NCBI RefSeq assembly: GCF_012927105.1
Contig: NZ_JABBFV010000001.1
Span: forward strand, 434,001 to 498,000
DNA: 64,000 nucleotides
Origin: Sphingobium psychrophilum
Lineage (GTDB): Bacteria > Pseudomonadota > Alphaproteobacteria > Sphingomonadales > Sphingomonadaceae
Direction of reading: 5' to 3'
Part shown: positions 1 through 10,907 of the stretch, one piece after another
Position numbering within the stretch: the first letter of the stretch is position 1
Layout of the letters: every line of letters begins with the position of its first letter
The notes under the pieces: generated by a model
What the model was told of the DNA's origin: nothing
The model's input: the letters and a program-made list of their open reading frames with translations, nothing else
Databases searched by the model: none
Position numbers and translations under genes: made by a program

Positions 1-2
1 GG

Positions 3-125
3 CGCGACATTCCATCGAAGCTGCTGGTGTTTCCAGACGAGAATCACTGGGTCTTGAAGCCGAAAAACTCCCTGCAATGGTATGGTGAGGCGCTTGGCTG
101 GCTCGACAAGTGGACGGGGAAGTAA
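3..125 (+). CDS. C-terminal end of an S9-family serine peptidase (partial)
   Basis: The window opens inside this gene; 40 codons are readable before TAA at 123-125. The peptide contains VFPDENHWV followed by an aromatic-rich tail ending WLDKWTGK. An ENHW/ENHG motif followed by a short amphipathic helix is the usual end of prolyl oligopeptidase-type (S9) alpha/beta hydrolases, where this His is the catalytic base. The nucleophile and acid residues lie upstream, outside the window. It is followed directly by a perfect inverted repeat and then valS. Confidence 0.72.
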   Translation, partial: RDIPSKLLVFPDENHWVLKPKNSLQWYGEALGWLDKWTGK

Positions 126-140
126 AAGCGCTGGAACCAG

Positions 141-168
141 ATGGGAAGGCGCTCTAAAGCGCCTTCCC

Positions 169-170
<2 letters not shown>
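141..170. terminator. 13-bp perfect inverted repeat touching the valS start codon
   Basis: Bases 141-153 and 158-170 are perfectly complementary around a CTAA loop. The repeat begins 16 bases after the peptidase stop and its right arm contains the first two bases of the valS ATG (169-171). No T-run follows, so it is not a textbook intrinsic terminator. It could end the upstream transcript or hide the valS start region in mRNA. Confidence 0.5.
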
Positions 171-3021
<2,851 letters not shown>

Positions 3022-3036
3022 GTCGATAGATGTGGT

Positions 3037-3091
3037 CCCGCGAAGGCAGGAATCCAGTTTAGATGGCGGACTGGATTCCCGCCTGCGCGGG
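3037..3091. repeat. REP-like palindromic element between valS and the MATE gene
   Basis: Imperfect inverted repeat: left arm 3037-3057 (CCCGCGAAGGCAGGAATCCAG) reads 19 of 21 bases complementary to the right arm 3071-3091, around a 13-base loop. The same family, with CCCGCGCAGGCGGG arms, is present at 10827-10882. Translation can run through it into the MATE frame, but the peptide is repeat-derived and not part of the protein. Confidence 0.85.
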
Positions 3092-3121
3092 AACACGGAT
3101 ATAGTGGGGAGAGGCAGGCGA

Positions 3122-4573
3122 GTGGCAGCGAGCAGACCGGGCGCAAAAGACCTGACGCAGGGGCCGATCGCCGGCGTGCTGCTGATGTTCGCCATTCCGA
3201 CGCTGGCGTCCAATATCCTCCAGTCGCTCAACGGGTCGATCAACGCGATCTGGGTCGGCCGCTTCCTGGGCGCGCAAGCGCTGGCGGCGACCGCCAACGC
3301 CAACATCATCATGTTCCTGATGTTTTCGGTCGTGTTCGGTTTCGGCATGGCATCGACCGTGATGATCGCGCAGGCGACGGGCGCGCGCGACCTGGATACG
3401 GCGCGGCGCGCCTTTGGATCGGCGGTCGGTTTCTGTTCGATATTGGGCGTGGCGGTCGCGCTGGCGGGCTGGATCGGCGCGCCGGCGCTGCTGCGGCTGC
3501 TGGCGACCCCGGCGAAAGCGTTCGACATGGCGCTGATTTACCTGCGCGTCATTTTCTTCGCCATGCCCGCGACGCTGCTGGTCGTCATGATCATGATGGG
3601 GCTGCGCGGCGCCGGGGACGCGCGCACCCCGCTGATCTTCATGATCGTCAGCGTGGCCGTGGACCTGATCCTCAACCCGGTGCTGATCCTGGGGCTGGGG
3701 CCGATCCCGGCCTATGGCATCGCCGGATCGGCGGCGGCGACCGCGGTGGCGGGCTTCGTCAGCCTGATCGGCGTCGTCGCCTTCATCTATGCCAGGGATT
3801 TGCCCCTGCGGCTCCGGGGGCGCGAATTGCGCTATCTGTGGCCCGCGGCGGACCAGTTGCGCGTGCTGCTGGCCAAGGGCTTTCCCATGGGTTTGCAGAT
3901 GATCGTCATGTCCGCATCCGGGCTGGTGATGATCGGGCTGGTCAATCGCGAGGGCTTGCTGGTGACGGCCGCCTATGGCGCGGCGCAGCAGATATGGACC
4001 TATCTCCAGATGCCGGCGATGGCGATGGGCGCGGCGGTCAGCGCGATGGCGGCGCAGAATATGGGCGCGGGCCGATGGGACCGGATCAGCCGCATCACCG
4101 GCTATGGCATAGGCTATCTGCTGGCGATCACCGGGGCGATGATCGTCATCATCCTGCTGTTTCACGAATCGCTGCTGTCGCTGTTCCTGGGCGATAATAG
4201 CTTTGCGATCGCGGCGGCGTGGAACATGCAGTTGCTGGCGAGTTGGAGCTTCCTGTTGTTCGGTTGCACCATGATCCTGTTCGGCGTGATGCGCGCCAAT
4301 GGCGTTGTGGTCGCGCCGTTGCTGATCCTGATTTTCACCCTGTTCGGCGTCCGCCTGGGCTTTTACCACATGGCCTACCCGCTATGGGGCGCTGACGCGC
4401 TCTGGCTCAGCTTCCCGGCGGGGTCGTCCATGTCGCTGTTGCTGGCGTGGATCGTCTATGCACGCGGCGGTTGGCGCAAGGCGCGATTGCTGGTCCCGGT
4501 ACATGAAGAACAATGCCGCGAGACGGTGAACAGCAACGCCGAACCGGCGGGACGGATCGCGCCGGCGGGCTGA
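3122..4573 (+). CDS. MATE-family multidrug/sodium antiporter
   Basis: An integral inner-membrane exporter of 483 residues with about 12 hydrophobic segments in two similar halves. The N-terminus (LTQGPIAGVLLMFAIPTLASNILQ) and the NPVLILGLGP stretch are typical of MATE proteins (MatE domain twice), which export cationic compounds or metabolites in exchange for Na+ or H+. I chose GTG at 3122 because any longer start would translate the palindromic repeat at 3037-3091. A GGGGAGAGG stretch lies about 10 bases upstream. The gene ends 7 bp from the stop of the convergent HerA-like gene. The substrate cannot be told from sequence. Confidence 0.9.
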   Translation: MAASRPGAKDLTQGPIAGVLLMFAIPTLASNILQSLNGSINAIWVGRFLGAQALAATANANIIMFLMFSVVFGFGMASTVMIAQATGARDLDTARRAFGSAVGFCSILGVAVALAGWIGAPALLRLLATPAKAFDMALIYLRVIFFAMPATLLVVMIMMGLRGAGDARTPLIFMIVSVAVDLILNPVLILGLGPIPAYGIAGSAAATAVAGFVSLIGVVAFIYARDLPLRLRGRELRYLWPAADQLRVLLAKGFPMGLQMIVMSASGLVMIGLVNREGLLVTAAYGAAQQIWTYLQMPAMAMGAAVSAMAAQNMGAGRWDRISRITGYGIGYLLAITGAMIVIILLFHESLLSLFLGDNSFAIAAAWNMQLLASWSFLLFGCTMILFGVMRANGVVVAPLLILIFTLFGVRLGFYHMAYPLWGADALWLSFPAGSSMSLLLAWIVYARGGWRKARLLVPVHEEQCRETVNSNAEPAGRIAPAG

Positions 4574-4580
4574 AGGCCGT

Positions 4581-6236
4581 TTACCGTCCCTGGTTGCGCC
4601 AGCGGGTGATGGTGCGTTCCAATATATCGGCTTCGCTGCCGGATTGACGCCAGAGTTCGGTGAAGCTGGGATCGCCCGATGCGGGGCGTCGATGCTCCTC
4701 CAGATTGTCGAGCGCGACGCGGATCGGCACGGCGACGCCTTCACCGCAGATGATCGCCTCCCGATTGCGCAGGGCGGGGATCGAATCGAGGAAACCGCGC
4801 GCGCCTTCGGGCATGGCGGCCTTCACGAACGCCTGATCGCGGTCGTTGTTGAGGCGCATTGAGATGATCGTGCCGCACTGTGACAGCACGCCTTCGGCAA
4901 GGTCCGACGGGCGCTGGGTGATAAGGCCCAGGGAAATGCCGTATTTACGGCCTTCCTTGGCGATCCGCTCCAATATCTTGCGCACCGCCTGGCCCGAACC
5001 GGTGGTGGTGTTGGGGATGTAGCGATGCGCTTCCTCGCACACCAGCAGGATGGGCCGCTGCGGTTCGTCGCGCGCCCAGATGGCATAGTCGAACACCAAA
5101 CGCGACAGCACCGACACGACGGTCGAGGTGATGTCGGACGGCATGGCGGATACGTCGATGATGGAAATCGGCTTGCCGTCGGACGGCAGGCGGAAAATCT
5201 TGGCTAGGAAGGCCTGCATCGTGTCCGCGACCAACATGCCGGAAAACATGAAGCTGTAGCGCGGGTCGGCCTTGATCTCGTCGATCTTGGTCTTGAGGCG
5301 CATATAAGGCAGCGAATTGGTGCCCTTGTCGAGCTTCCCCATCTCATTCTGGAGGATGGTGGTGAGGTCGGACAAGAGATAGGGGATCGGCGAATCGACC
5401 GTCAGCCGCCCGATGCTTTCGGCCAGGCGGTTCTTCATGCGCGCGGCGAGCAGGCATTTGGCGAGAATGTCGCAATCGACCGTGCGTTCGGAGCCGGAGG
5501 AGGTGACGAACACCTCGCAATGCTCCTCGAAATTCATCAGCCAATAGGGCAGGGCCAGGTTGTTGACGTCGAACACCGCGCCGTTGGTGGCGAAGGCCGC
5601 GCCATATTCGCCATGGGGGTCGATCATGACGATATGGCCCTGCGGCGACAGGTCGCAGATGCGGTGCAGGATCAGCGCGGCGCTGGTCGACTTGCCAGTG
5701 CCGGTGGAGCCGAGCAGCGCGAAATGCTTGCCCAGCATTGAGTCGACATAGAGGGCGGCGCGCGTGTCCGTGGTGGGATAGACGGTGCCGATCTCCACAT
5801 TCGCGCGGTCGTCCGCGGCGTAGATCTGGCGCATGTCGTGGCCTGACACCGGAAAGATGTCGGTGCCCGGCGTGGGATAGCGGGTGACGCCGCGGCGGAA
5901 GCGGTAAATCCGCCCGGTCAGCTTCTCCTCATCGCCTTCGCCCAGAAAATCGATGTCGGCGACGATGCCCTTGCTCGCCTGATCCAGCGTCATCGCGCGG
6001 ACGCTGGCGACCAGCCAGCTATTGCCGACGCGCATCTTGACCTGGCTGCCGACCTGGCCCGCCATGGCGGTGCAAGGGTCTTCATCCTGCTCCAGCAGCG
6101 CCAGTCGCTGGGCGTCGATCAGCACCTTGGAACTGGACCCGGCGATCTGGAACACCATCCCCATCGACTGAACCGAAGCGTGATGCACGGGCGTCGCAGA
6201 GGATGAGAAATGTTGTGCGCCCGGCATATGGGTCAT
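4581..6236 (-). CDS. HerA-like (DUF87) hexameric ATPase
   Basis: 551 residues. An N-terminal beta-rich HAS-barrel-like region (about 25-130) precedes a RecA/FtsK-type ATPase core. Walker A is GSTGTGKST (residues 176-184), followed by IDPHGEY, and Walker B is the LLVCEEAHRYIP stretch; the C-terminal part has ITQRPSDL and an arginine-rich sensor region. HerA translocases pump DNA, classically with the nuclease NurA in archaea; bacterial versions work with varied partners. No nuclease, SIR2 or DUF4297 partner is adjacent here. ATG at 6236 was chosen because AAAAGG precedes it by about 4 bases; a second in-frame ATG is 9 bases downstream. Confidence 0.82.
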   Translation of the reverse strand: MTHMPGAQHFSSSATPVHHASVQSMGMVFQIAGSSSKVLIDAQRLALLEQDEDPCTAMAGQVGSQVKMRVGNSWLVASVRAMTLDQASKGIVADIDFLGEGDEEKLTGRIYRFRRGVTRYPTPGTDIFPVSGHDMRQIYAADDRANVEIGTVYPTTDTRAALYVDSMLGKHFALLGSTGTGKSTSAALILHRICDLSPQGHIVMIDPHGEYGAAFATNGAVFDVNNLALPYWLMNFEEHCEVFVTSSGSERTVDCDILAKCLLAARMKNRLAESIGRLTVDSPIPYLLSDLTTILQNEMGKLDKGTNSLPYMRLKTKIDEIKADPRYSFMFSGMLVADTMQAFLAKIFRLPSDGKPISIIDVSAMPSDITSTVVSVLSRLVFDYAIWARDEPQRPILLVCEEAHRYIPNTTTGSGQAVRKILERIAKEGRKYGISLGLITQRPSDLAEGVLSQCGTIISMRLNNDRDQAFVKAAMPEGARGFLDSIPALRNREAIICGEGVAVPIRVALDNLEEHRRPASGDPSFTELWRQSGSEADILERTITRWRNQGR

Positions 6237-6425
6237 GAGCCTTTTGTCGTCCCCTTGACCGGAATGGCTTCCGGTTAACAGGATGCTTCTAGGCAAAAGA
6301 GGTAAAGATTGGCTTAGCTTATGTCGCGCGCCTGGCCGCAACAGCCCACTTCAGGGTGGCGGGTGAAGGTTAAGAGACGCTGAGCCGGGGTCCGATCTGG
6401 ACCAGTCGTTTGGCGGAACAGGAAC

Positions 6426-7601
6426 ATGGATCAAGTTCGGGCATTGAGAATAGGCAACAAACAGGATGGCCGCGTGTCCGATATCCCGAAGATCAATGGC
6501 CACACAGATGGCGCGCGTCGCTCAGCCGCGATCGCGATCGCCCGTGTCATCTGCATATTGGGCGTCGTCTATGTTCATGCCTGGACCGGCCTGAATGGCG
6601 AAGCGCTCAAGGCGCTGCGCGGCAGCGGGCAGGATAATTTGCGCTGGCTGCTGATGGAATTGTTCGGCCGCAGCGCGGTGCCGCTGCTGGGCCTCATATC
6701 CGGCTGGCTGGTCGCCCAGTCGCAGACGACGCGCGACTGGGGCCGGCATGTGCGGCGTAAGGCGCGGACCATATTGCTGCCCATGGTGCTGTGGAACGTC
6801 ATCGCGATCATCCTTGTTTCGGGCGCTGCCTGGCGGCTGGGCCTCTCTGCGCCGATGCCGCAATCGGGATGGTGGGTGGTCGACGAGATACTGATCTTGA
6901 CCCGTAACCCCGACATCAATGTTCAGATGCCGTTCCTGCGCGACCTGTTCCTGTGCATGGTCGCAGCGCCTTTGCTGGTGCGGATGCCGGGTTGGTCGCT
7001 GGTGTTGATCGCGGCGGTCGTGGCTGGTTGTCACATTGCCGGCTTCGGCCCGCCGGTGCTGATGCGGGCATCGATCTTGGTCTTCTTCACGCTGGGCATA
7101 TTGGCGCAGCGTGGCGGCTGGGCCGAGCGTGTGGCGAACAAGCCGATGCTGCTGATGGCCATTCCCTTTGCCCTGCTGATGGCGGTGCAACTCTATCATG
7201 CCGTCACCGTCGGCGACGATGCCTGGCCGGTGGCGCAGCGGGGGTTGGACCTGACGCTGCGGATCGCAGCGGCGGTTGCTTTCTGGCGGCTGGCCTGGGC
7301 GCTGGCGGACAGCCCGGCGCGGCCGATGCTGCTGCGGATCGAGCCTTATATGTTCTTCCTGTTCAGCGCCCACCTGATCATGATCTGGCTGCTGGGGCCG
7401 GTGCTGGGCGGATTGTTCGGGAAGATGGGCACGCCCTTCTATCCCTTCTACCTGATCCTCCAGCCGCTGATGGTGCTGGGCGCTGTGATCGCGATCGGCG
7501 CGGGATTGCGTCGTGTCGCGCCGGGCGCGGCGGCGCTGCTCAGCGGCGGGCGGTTGAAGCGGCCGGAGCCTCAGGCGATCTCGCGGGTCGTGACCGTCTG
7601 A
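6426..7601 (+). CDS. Acyltransferase-3 family membrane protein
   Basis: 391 residues with about 10 hydrophobic helices. The first helix carries the R-x10-VxYVHAW type motif of acyltransferase-3 (OafA/YrhL-like) proteins, which transfer acetyl or other acyl groups to sugars, lipids or secreted polymers at the inner membrane. The conserved His (YVHAW) and the short charged loop RRKART after helix 2-3 fit. It stands alone on its strand after a 189-bp gap and its end overlaps the convergent LLM-class gene by 31 bp. The acceptor substrate is unknown. Confidence 0.8.
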   Translation: MDQVRALRIGNKQDGRVSDIPKINGHTDGARRSAAIAIARVICILGVVYVHAWTGLNGEALKALRGSGQDNLRWLLMELFGRSAVPLLGLISGWLVAQSQTTRDWGRHVRRKARTILLPMVLWNVIAIILVSGAAWRLGLSAPMPQSGWWVVDEILILTRNPDINVQMPFLRDLFLCMVAAPLLVRMPGWSLVLIAAVVAGCHIAGFGPPVLMRASILVFFTLGILAQRGGWAERVANKPMLLMAIPFALLMAVQLYHAVTVGDDAWPVAQRGLDLTLRIAAAVAFWRLAWALADSPARPMLLRIEPYMFFLFSAHLIMIWLLGPVLGGLFGKMGTPFYPFYLILQPLMVLGAVIAIGAGLRRVAPGAAALLSGGRLKRPEPQAISRVVTV

Positions 7602-8575
7602 GCCGCCGCCATGGCGATGGCGAAGCTGTGCTTGCGCGCGGCGGGGTCGAAAATCTGGCCGGTCAGCATGAGTTCGTCCGCTTGGGTGCGGCGCAGGAAC
7701 GCCGCGATGTCGCGCTCCACATCGGCCTGCGTGCCGATACTGGAGACGCTGAGTACATCCGACAGCATCGCCTGCGCCTGCGCGGGCAGCGCGTCATAAT
7801 AGCCCGGCACCGGCGGTTGCAGCTTGCCCGGTTGGCCGGTGCGCAGCCGCACGAAGGACTGCTGCATCGAACTGGCGAGCAGATGGGCTTCCTCCGCCGT
7901 ATCGGCGGCAAAGACATTATAGCCCGCCATCACATAGGGATATTTCAGCTGGGCCGAGGGGCGAAAGTCGCGGCGATAGATGGCGATCGCCTCGTCCAGC
8001 GCGGAGGGCGCGAAATGGGAGGCGAAGGCGTAGGGCAAGCCCAGCATGGCCGCCAGCTGCGCGCCATAGAGGCTGGAGCCGAGTATCCAGAGCGGCACAT
8101 CGGCGCCCGCGCCCGGCGTCGCCTGGATGCTCAACCGTTCATCTTCGCTGAAATAGGCCTGTAATTCCATCACGTCGCGCGGGAACTGGTCCGCGCCGCC
8201 GGACAGGTTGCGGCGGATCGCCTGCGCCACTCGCTGATCCGAACCGGGCGCACGACCCAGGCCCAGATCGACGCGGCCGGGGAAAAGGGCGTCCAGCGTG
8301 CCGAACTGTTCCGCAATCACCAACGGCGCGTGATTGGGCAGCATGACGCCGCCCGCGCCGATGCGGATGGTGGACGTCGCATGGCCGATATGCGCCAGCA
8401 CGACCGCCGTCGCTGCCGACGCGATGCCCGCCATGCCATGATGTTCAGCGACCCAGAATCGATAATAGCCCAGCCTTTCGGCATGGGCGGCAAGATCCGC
8501 GGCGTTGGCAAGGGCCGTGGCGACAGTGTCGCCTTCACGGACGGGGACTAGGTCGAGCAGGGAGAAAAGGGTCAT
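7571..8575 (-). CDS. LLM-class flavin-dependent oxidoreductase (luciferase-like)
   Basis: 334 residues with the luciferase-like monooxygenase TIM barrel. It begins MTLFSLLDLVPVREGD, then shows RFWVAEHHGM and IRIGAGGVMLPNH, the core of the LLM alkanal-monooxygenase-like family (group 1, E. coli YhbW type). These proteins bind FMN(H2) from a partner reductase; substrates are seldom predictable. A start three codons upstream (8584) is possible; neither has a clear ribosome-binding site. The 3' end overlaps the acyltransferase gene by 31 bp. Confidence 0.9.
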   Translation of the reverse strand: MTLFSLLDLVPVREGDTVATALANAADLAAHAERLGYYRFWVAEHHGMAGIASAATAVVLAHIGHATSTIRIGAGGVMLPNHAPLVIAEQFGTLDALFPGRVDLGLGRAPGSDQRVAQAIRRNLSGGADQFPRDVMELQAYFSEDERLSIQATPGAGADVPLWILGSSLYGAQLAAMLGLPYAFASHFAPSALDEAIAIYRRDFRPSAQLKYPYVMAGYNVFAADTAEEAHLLASSMQQSFVRLRTGQPGKLQPPVPGYYDALPAQAQAMLSDVLSVSSIGTQADVERDIAAFLRRTQADELMLTGQIFDPAARKHSFAIAMAAAQTVTTREIA

Positions 8576-8657
8576 GCCCGCCATATGGGGGCATAATCGG
8601 TTTTACTTCAAGACCTATAAGATGGTCGTGCCGCAGTTTGCGATCGACGGCGGCAGA

Positions 8658-9098
8658 TCAGACCGCCCGGCCAAAACCCTGTACGGGCACTTCGGCGCGG
8701 CGACCGAAGGTGGCGGGCCGACGGGCGACCAGCGGGTTGGCATCGCGATCGAGCAGCGCCATCGTTTCGGTGAAGCAGGGTCGCAACGCGACGACGACCT
8801 CGATCAGTTCGTCCGGTCCTTCATGCGTTTCCACGCAACGGCGGGCGACCATCTCGATCTCTTCGGCCATGGCGCTAAGGCGATAAGCGCCGAACTGGGC
8901 CGATTCGCCCTTCAGCGTATGGGCCGGGGTCACCAGCGCAGCGGCGTTGCGGGCGCGAAACGCCTCTTCGACAGCGCCGATGGATTTCGCGCCATCTTCC
9001 CGAAAATAGCCCAGGATACGAAGAAAGGCGGTCCCCAACTCGCTGCGGGTCCGCGTAAATTCGTTCCAACTGACCAGTTCGGTATCGTGATAGGACAC
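8658..9098 (-). CDS. Histidine phosphotransfer (Hpt) domain protein
   Basis: 146 residues. The Hpt signature AHTLKGES places the phospho-accepting His at residue 60, inside a predicted four-helix bundle (about 20-115). The tail from about 120 is basic and probably disordered. Hpt proteins relay phosphate between hybrid histidine kinases and response regulators; no partner kinase is adjacent, so this is an orphan relay protein. GTG at 9098 is supported by AAGGAG about 8 bases upstream. Confidence 0.85.
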   Translation of the reverse strand: MSYHDTELVSWNEFTRTRSELGTAFLRILGYFREDGAKSIGAVEEAFRARNAAALVTPAHTLKGESAQFGAYRLSAMAEEIEMVARRCVETHEGPDELIEVVVALRPCFTETMALLDRDANPLVARRPATFGRRAEVPVQGFGRAV

Positions 9099-9193
9099 CC
9101 ACGCCGCTCCTTCATTCTAACGACGCCAACATAGGCGCGGCGCGTAAACAGGGAGTTAAAGCGTGGCGGAAAGCCACCCGATATGGATCATAT

Positions 9194-9406
9194 TCACGCC
9201 GGGCGGGACAGGGCGAACCGATCGTCGCCCAGCGTCGCGAAGGTCCAGCCTTGCGCCTGGGCGAGCGCCGCCAATTCGCGCGCGGCGATCGGGTCGTCCG
9301 CCTCGATCACGATGGCGTCGGCGTCGCGCAATGCACGGGCGGCGCGCAGCGCGGGCCAGGGACATTTCATGCCCCTGGCGTTCACGGACACGGGATCGGC
9401 CGCCAT
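9194..9406 (-). CDS. TusA-family sulfurtransferase-like protein
   Basis: 70 residues. It has the SirA/TusA/YeeD hallmark RGMKCPWPALRAARAL, where the Cys of CPWP (residue 15) would carry persulfide sulfur. The compact beta-alpha-beta fold fits a cytoplasmic sulfur carrier. It starts 5 bp after the der stop, so it is probably cotranscribed at the end of the yfgM-bamB-der operon. Whether it serves tRNA thiolation or another sulfur transfer is not visible. Confidence 0.85.
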   Translation of the reverse strand: MAADPVSVNARGMKCPWPALRAARALRDADAIVIEADDPIAARELAALAQAQGWTFATLGDDRFALSRPA

Positions 9407-9411
9407 CGCGC

Positions 9412-10779
9412 TTATTTGGTCGCGAACGGGTTCTTCTGGCTGCGCAGCGTCAGGCGCACCGGCACCGCACCGAACCCCAGTTCGCGGCGGATGCCGTTCA
9501 CCAGATAGCGGCGATAGCTTTCGGGCAGGTCGTCCAGCCGTGTGCCGAACAGCACGAAGGTAGGCGGACGGGTCTTGTTCTGGGTGATGTAGCGCAGCTT
9601 GATCCGCTTGCCGCCGGGCGCGGGAGGGGGATTGGCCTCCAGCGCGGTTTCGAACCAGCGGTTGAGGATGCCGGTGGAAACACGCTGCGACCAGGCGGTG
9701 CGGGTTTCGAAGGCGACATGGATCAAGTCGTCCAGCCCCTTTCCGGTGGACCCGGAAATGGTCATGATCGGAACGCCGCGCACCTGCGCTAATCCTTCGT
9801 CCAGGGCCTTCTTGATGCCCTGATACAACGCCGACCCATGTTCGACCGTATCCCATTTGTTGAGCGCGACGACGAGGGCGCGGCCCTCCTCCAGCACGCG
9901 GTCGGCGATGCGCAGATCCTGCGCTTCCAGCCCGCGCGTGGAATCGATCATCAGCACGACGACTTCGGCGAAATTGACGGCGTTGATGCCGTCGGACACG
10001 GCCAGCTTTTCCAGCTTTTCCTGCACCTTGGCGCGCTTGCGCATCCCCGCCGTGTCGATCAGGCGGACGGGACGCTCCACGCCTTCCCGGCTGGTCCACA
10101 TCCAGTCGACGGCGATGCTGTCGCGGGTGATGCCCGCTTCCGGCCCGGTCAGCAGGCGGTTTTCGCCCAGCAGTCGGTTGATGAGCGTAGACTTGCCCGC
10201 ATTGGGACGGCCGACGATGGCGAGCTTGAGCGGGGCGCTCTCGTCATCCTCGTAAAATTCCTTTTCATAGGGCTCGTCGCCCTCGCGCTCCACATGGGGG
10301 AGCAGCGCCTGGAACAGGTCGGCCATGCCCTGCCCATGTTCCGCGGAAAAGGGGACAGGTTCGCCAAGGCCCAGCGAAAAGGATTCCATCACGCCATCGT
10401 CGGCCGCTTTGCCCTCGGCCTTGTTGGCGACTAGAATAACCGGCGCGTCGTTGGCGCGAAGCCAGCGGGCGATTTCCTCGTCCAGCGGGGTGATCCCCGC
10501 ACGGGCGTCGATCATGAACAGAGCGACGTCGCAATTTTCCACCGCCGCTTCGGTCTGCATCCGCATCCGGCCGGGCAAGGTATTGGCGTCCTCATCCTCA
10601 TAGCCTGCGGTATCGACGATGATGAAGTCGAGGCCCAGCAGATGCGCCTCGCCCTCGCGCCGGTCGCGCGTCACGCCGGGCTGGTCGTCGACCAGCGCCA
10701 GCTTCTTGCCGACCAGACGGTTGAAGAGGGTGGACTTGCCCACATTGGGACGCCCGACAATGGCTACTGTGGGCAGCAT
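9412..10779 (-). CDS. der: Ribosome-assembly GTPase Der (EngA)
   Basis: 455 residues with two tandem GTPase domains and a C-terminal KH-like domain. G1 motifs are GRPNVGKST near residue 9 and GRPNAGKST near 190; G3 motifs are DTAGYE and DTAGMR; G4 motifs are NKAE and NKWD. Der acts in maturation of the 50S subunit and is normally essential. It is third in yfgM-bamB-der, the same order as in E. coli, but a palindromic repeat separates it from bamB. Confidence 0.97.
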   Translation of the reverse strand: MLPTVAIVGRPNVGKSTLFNRLVGKKLALVDDQPGVTRDRREGEAHLLGLDFIIVDTAGYEDEDANTLPGRMRMQTEAAVENCDVALFMIDARAGITPLDEEIARWLRANDAPVILVANKAEGKAADDGVMESFSLGLGEPVPFSAEHGQGMADLFQALLPHVEREGDEPYEKEFYEDDESAPLKLAIVGRPNAGKSTLINRLLGENRLLTGPEAGITRDSIAVDWMWTSREGVERPVRLIDTAGMRKRAKVQEKLEKLAVSDGINAVNFAEVVVLMIDSTRGLEAQDLRIADRVLEEGRALVVALNKWDTVEHGSALYQGIKKALDEGLAQVRGVPIMTISGSTGKGLDDLIHVAFETRTAWSQRVSTGILNRWFETALEANPPPAPGGKRIKLRYITQNKTRPPTFVLFGTRLDDLPESYRRYLVNGIRRELGFGAVPVRLTLRSQKNPFATK

Positions 10780-10826
10780 GGAGGCCCGTTCCTTCTTAAA
10801 AATTCAAAATCGATAAACGCCGTACG

Positions 10827-10882
10827 CCCGCGCAGGCGGGAATCCAGTCCAGACGGAGGAACTGGACCCCCGCCTGCGCGGG
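10827..10882. repeat. REP-like palindromic element between bamB and der
   Basis: Left arm 10827-10847 (CCCGCGCAGGCGGGAATCCAG) and right arm 10862-10882 are complementary at 19 of 21 positions around a 14-base loop. It is the same family as 3037-3091. In the bamB-der transcript it would form a stable hairpin that could stabilise the bamB 3' end or attenuate der. Confidence 0.85.
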
Positions 10883-10907
10883 AGTAGGCTTAGCATATTT
10901 GCGTCGC

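Noticed and set aside
3037..3091. CRISPR-like repeat
   Set aside because: The palindromes occur singly and far apart, with no regular spacers and no cas genes.
3032..3121. A longer N-terminus for the MATE exporter
   Set aside because: The added 30 residues translate a REP-like palindrome and have no place in the family alignment.
9194..10099. A long protein extending upstream of the TusA-like protein
   Set aside because: The extra 230 residues run through der in another frame; only the last 70 residues make a TusA fold with a proper start after the der stop.
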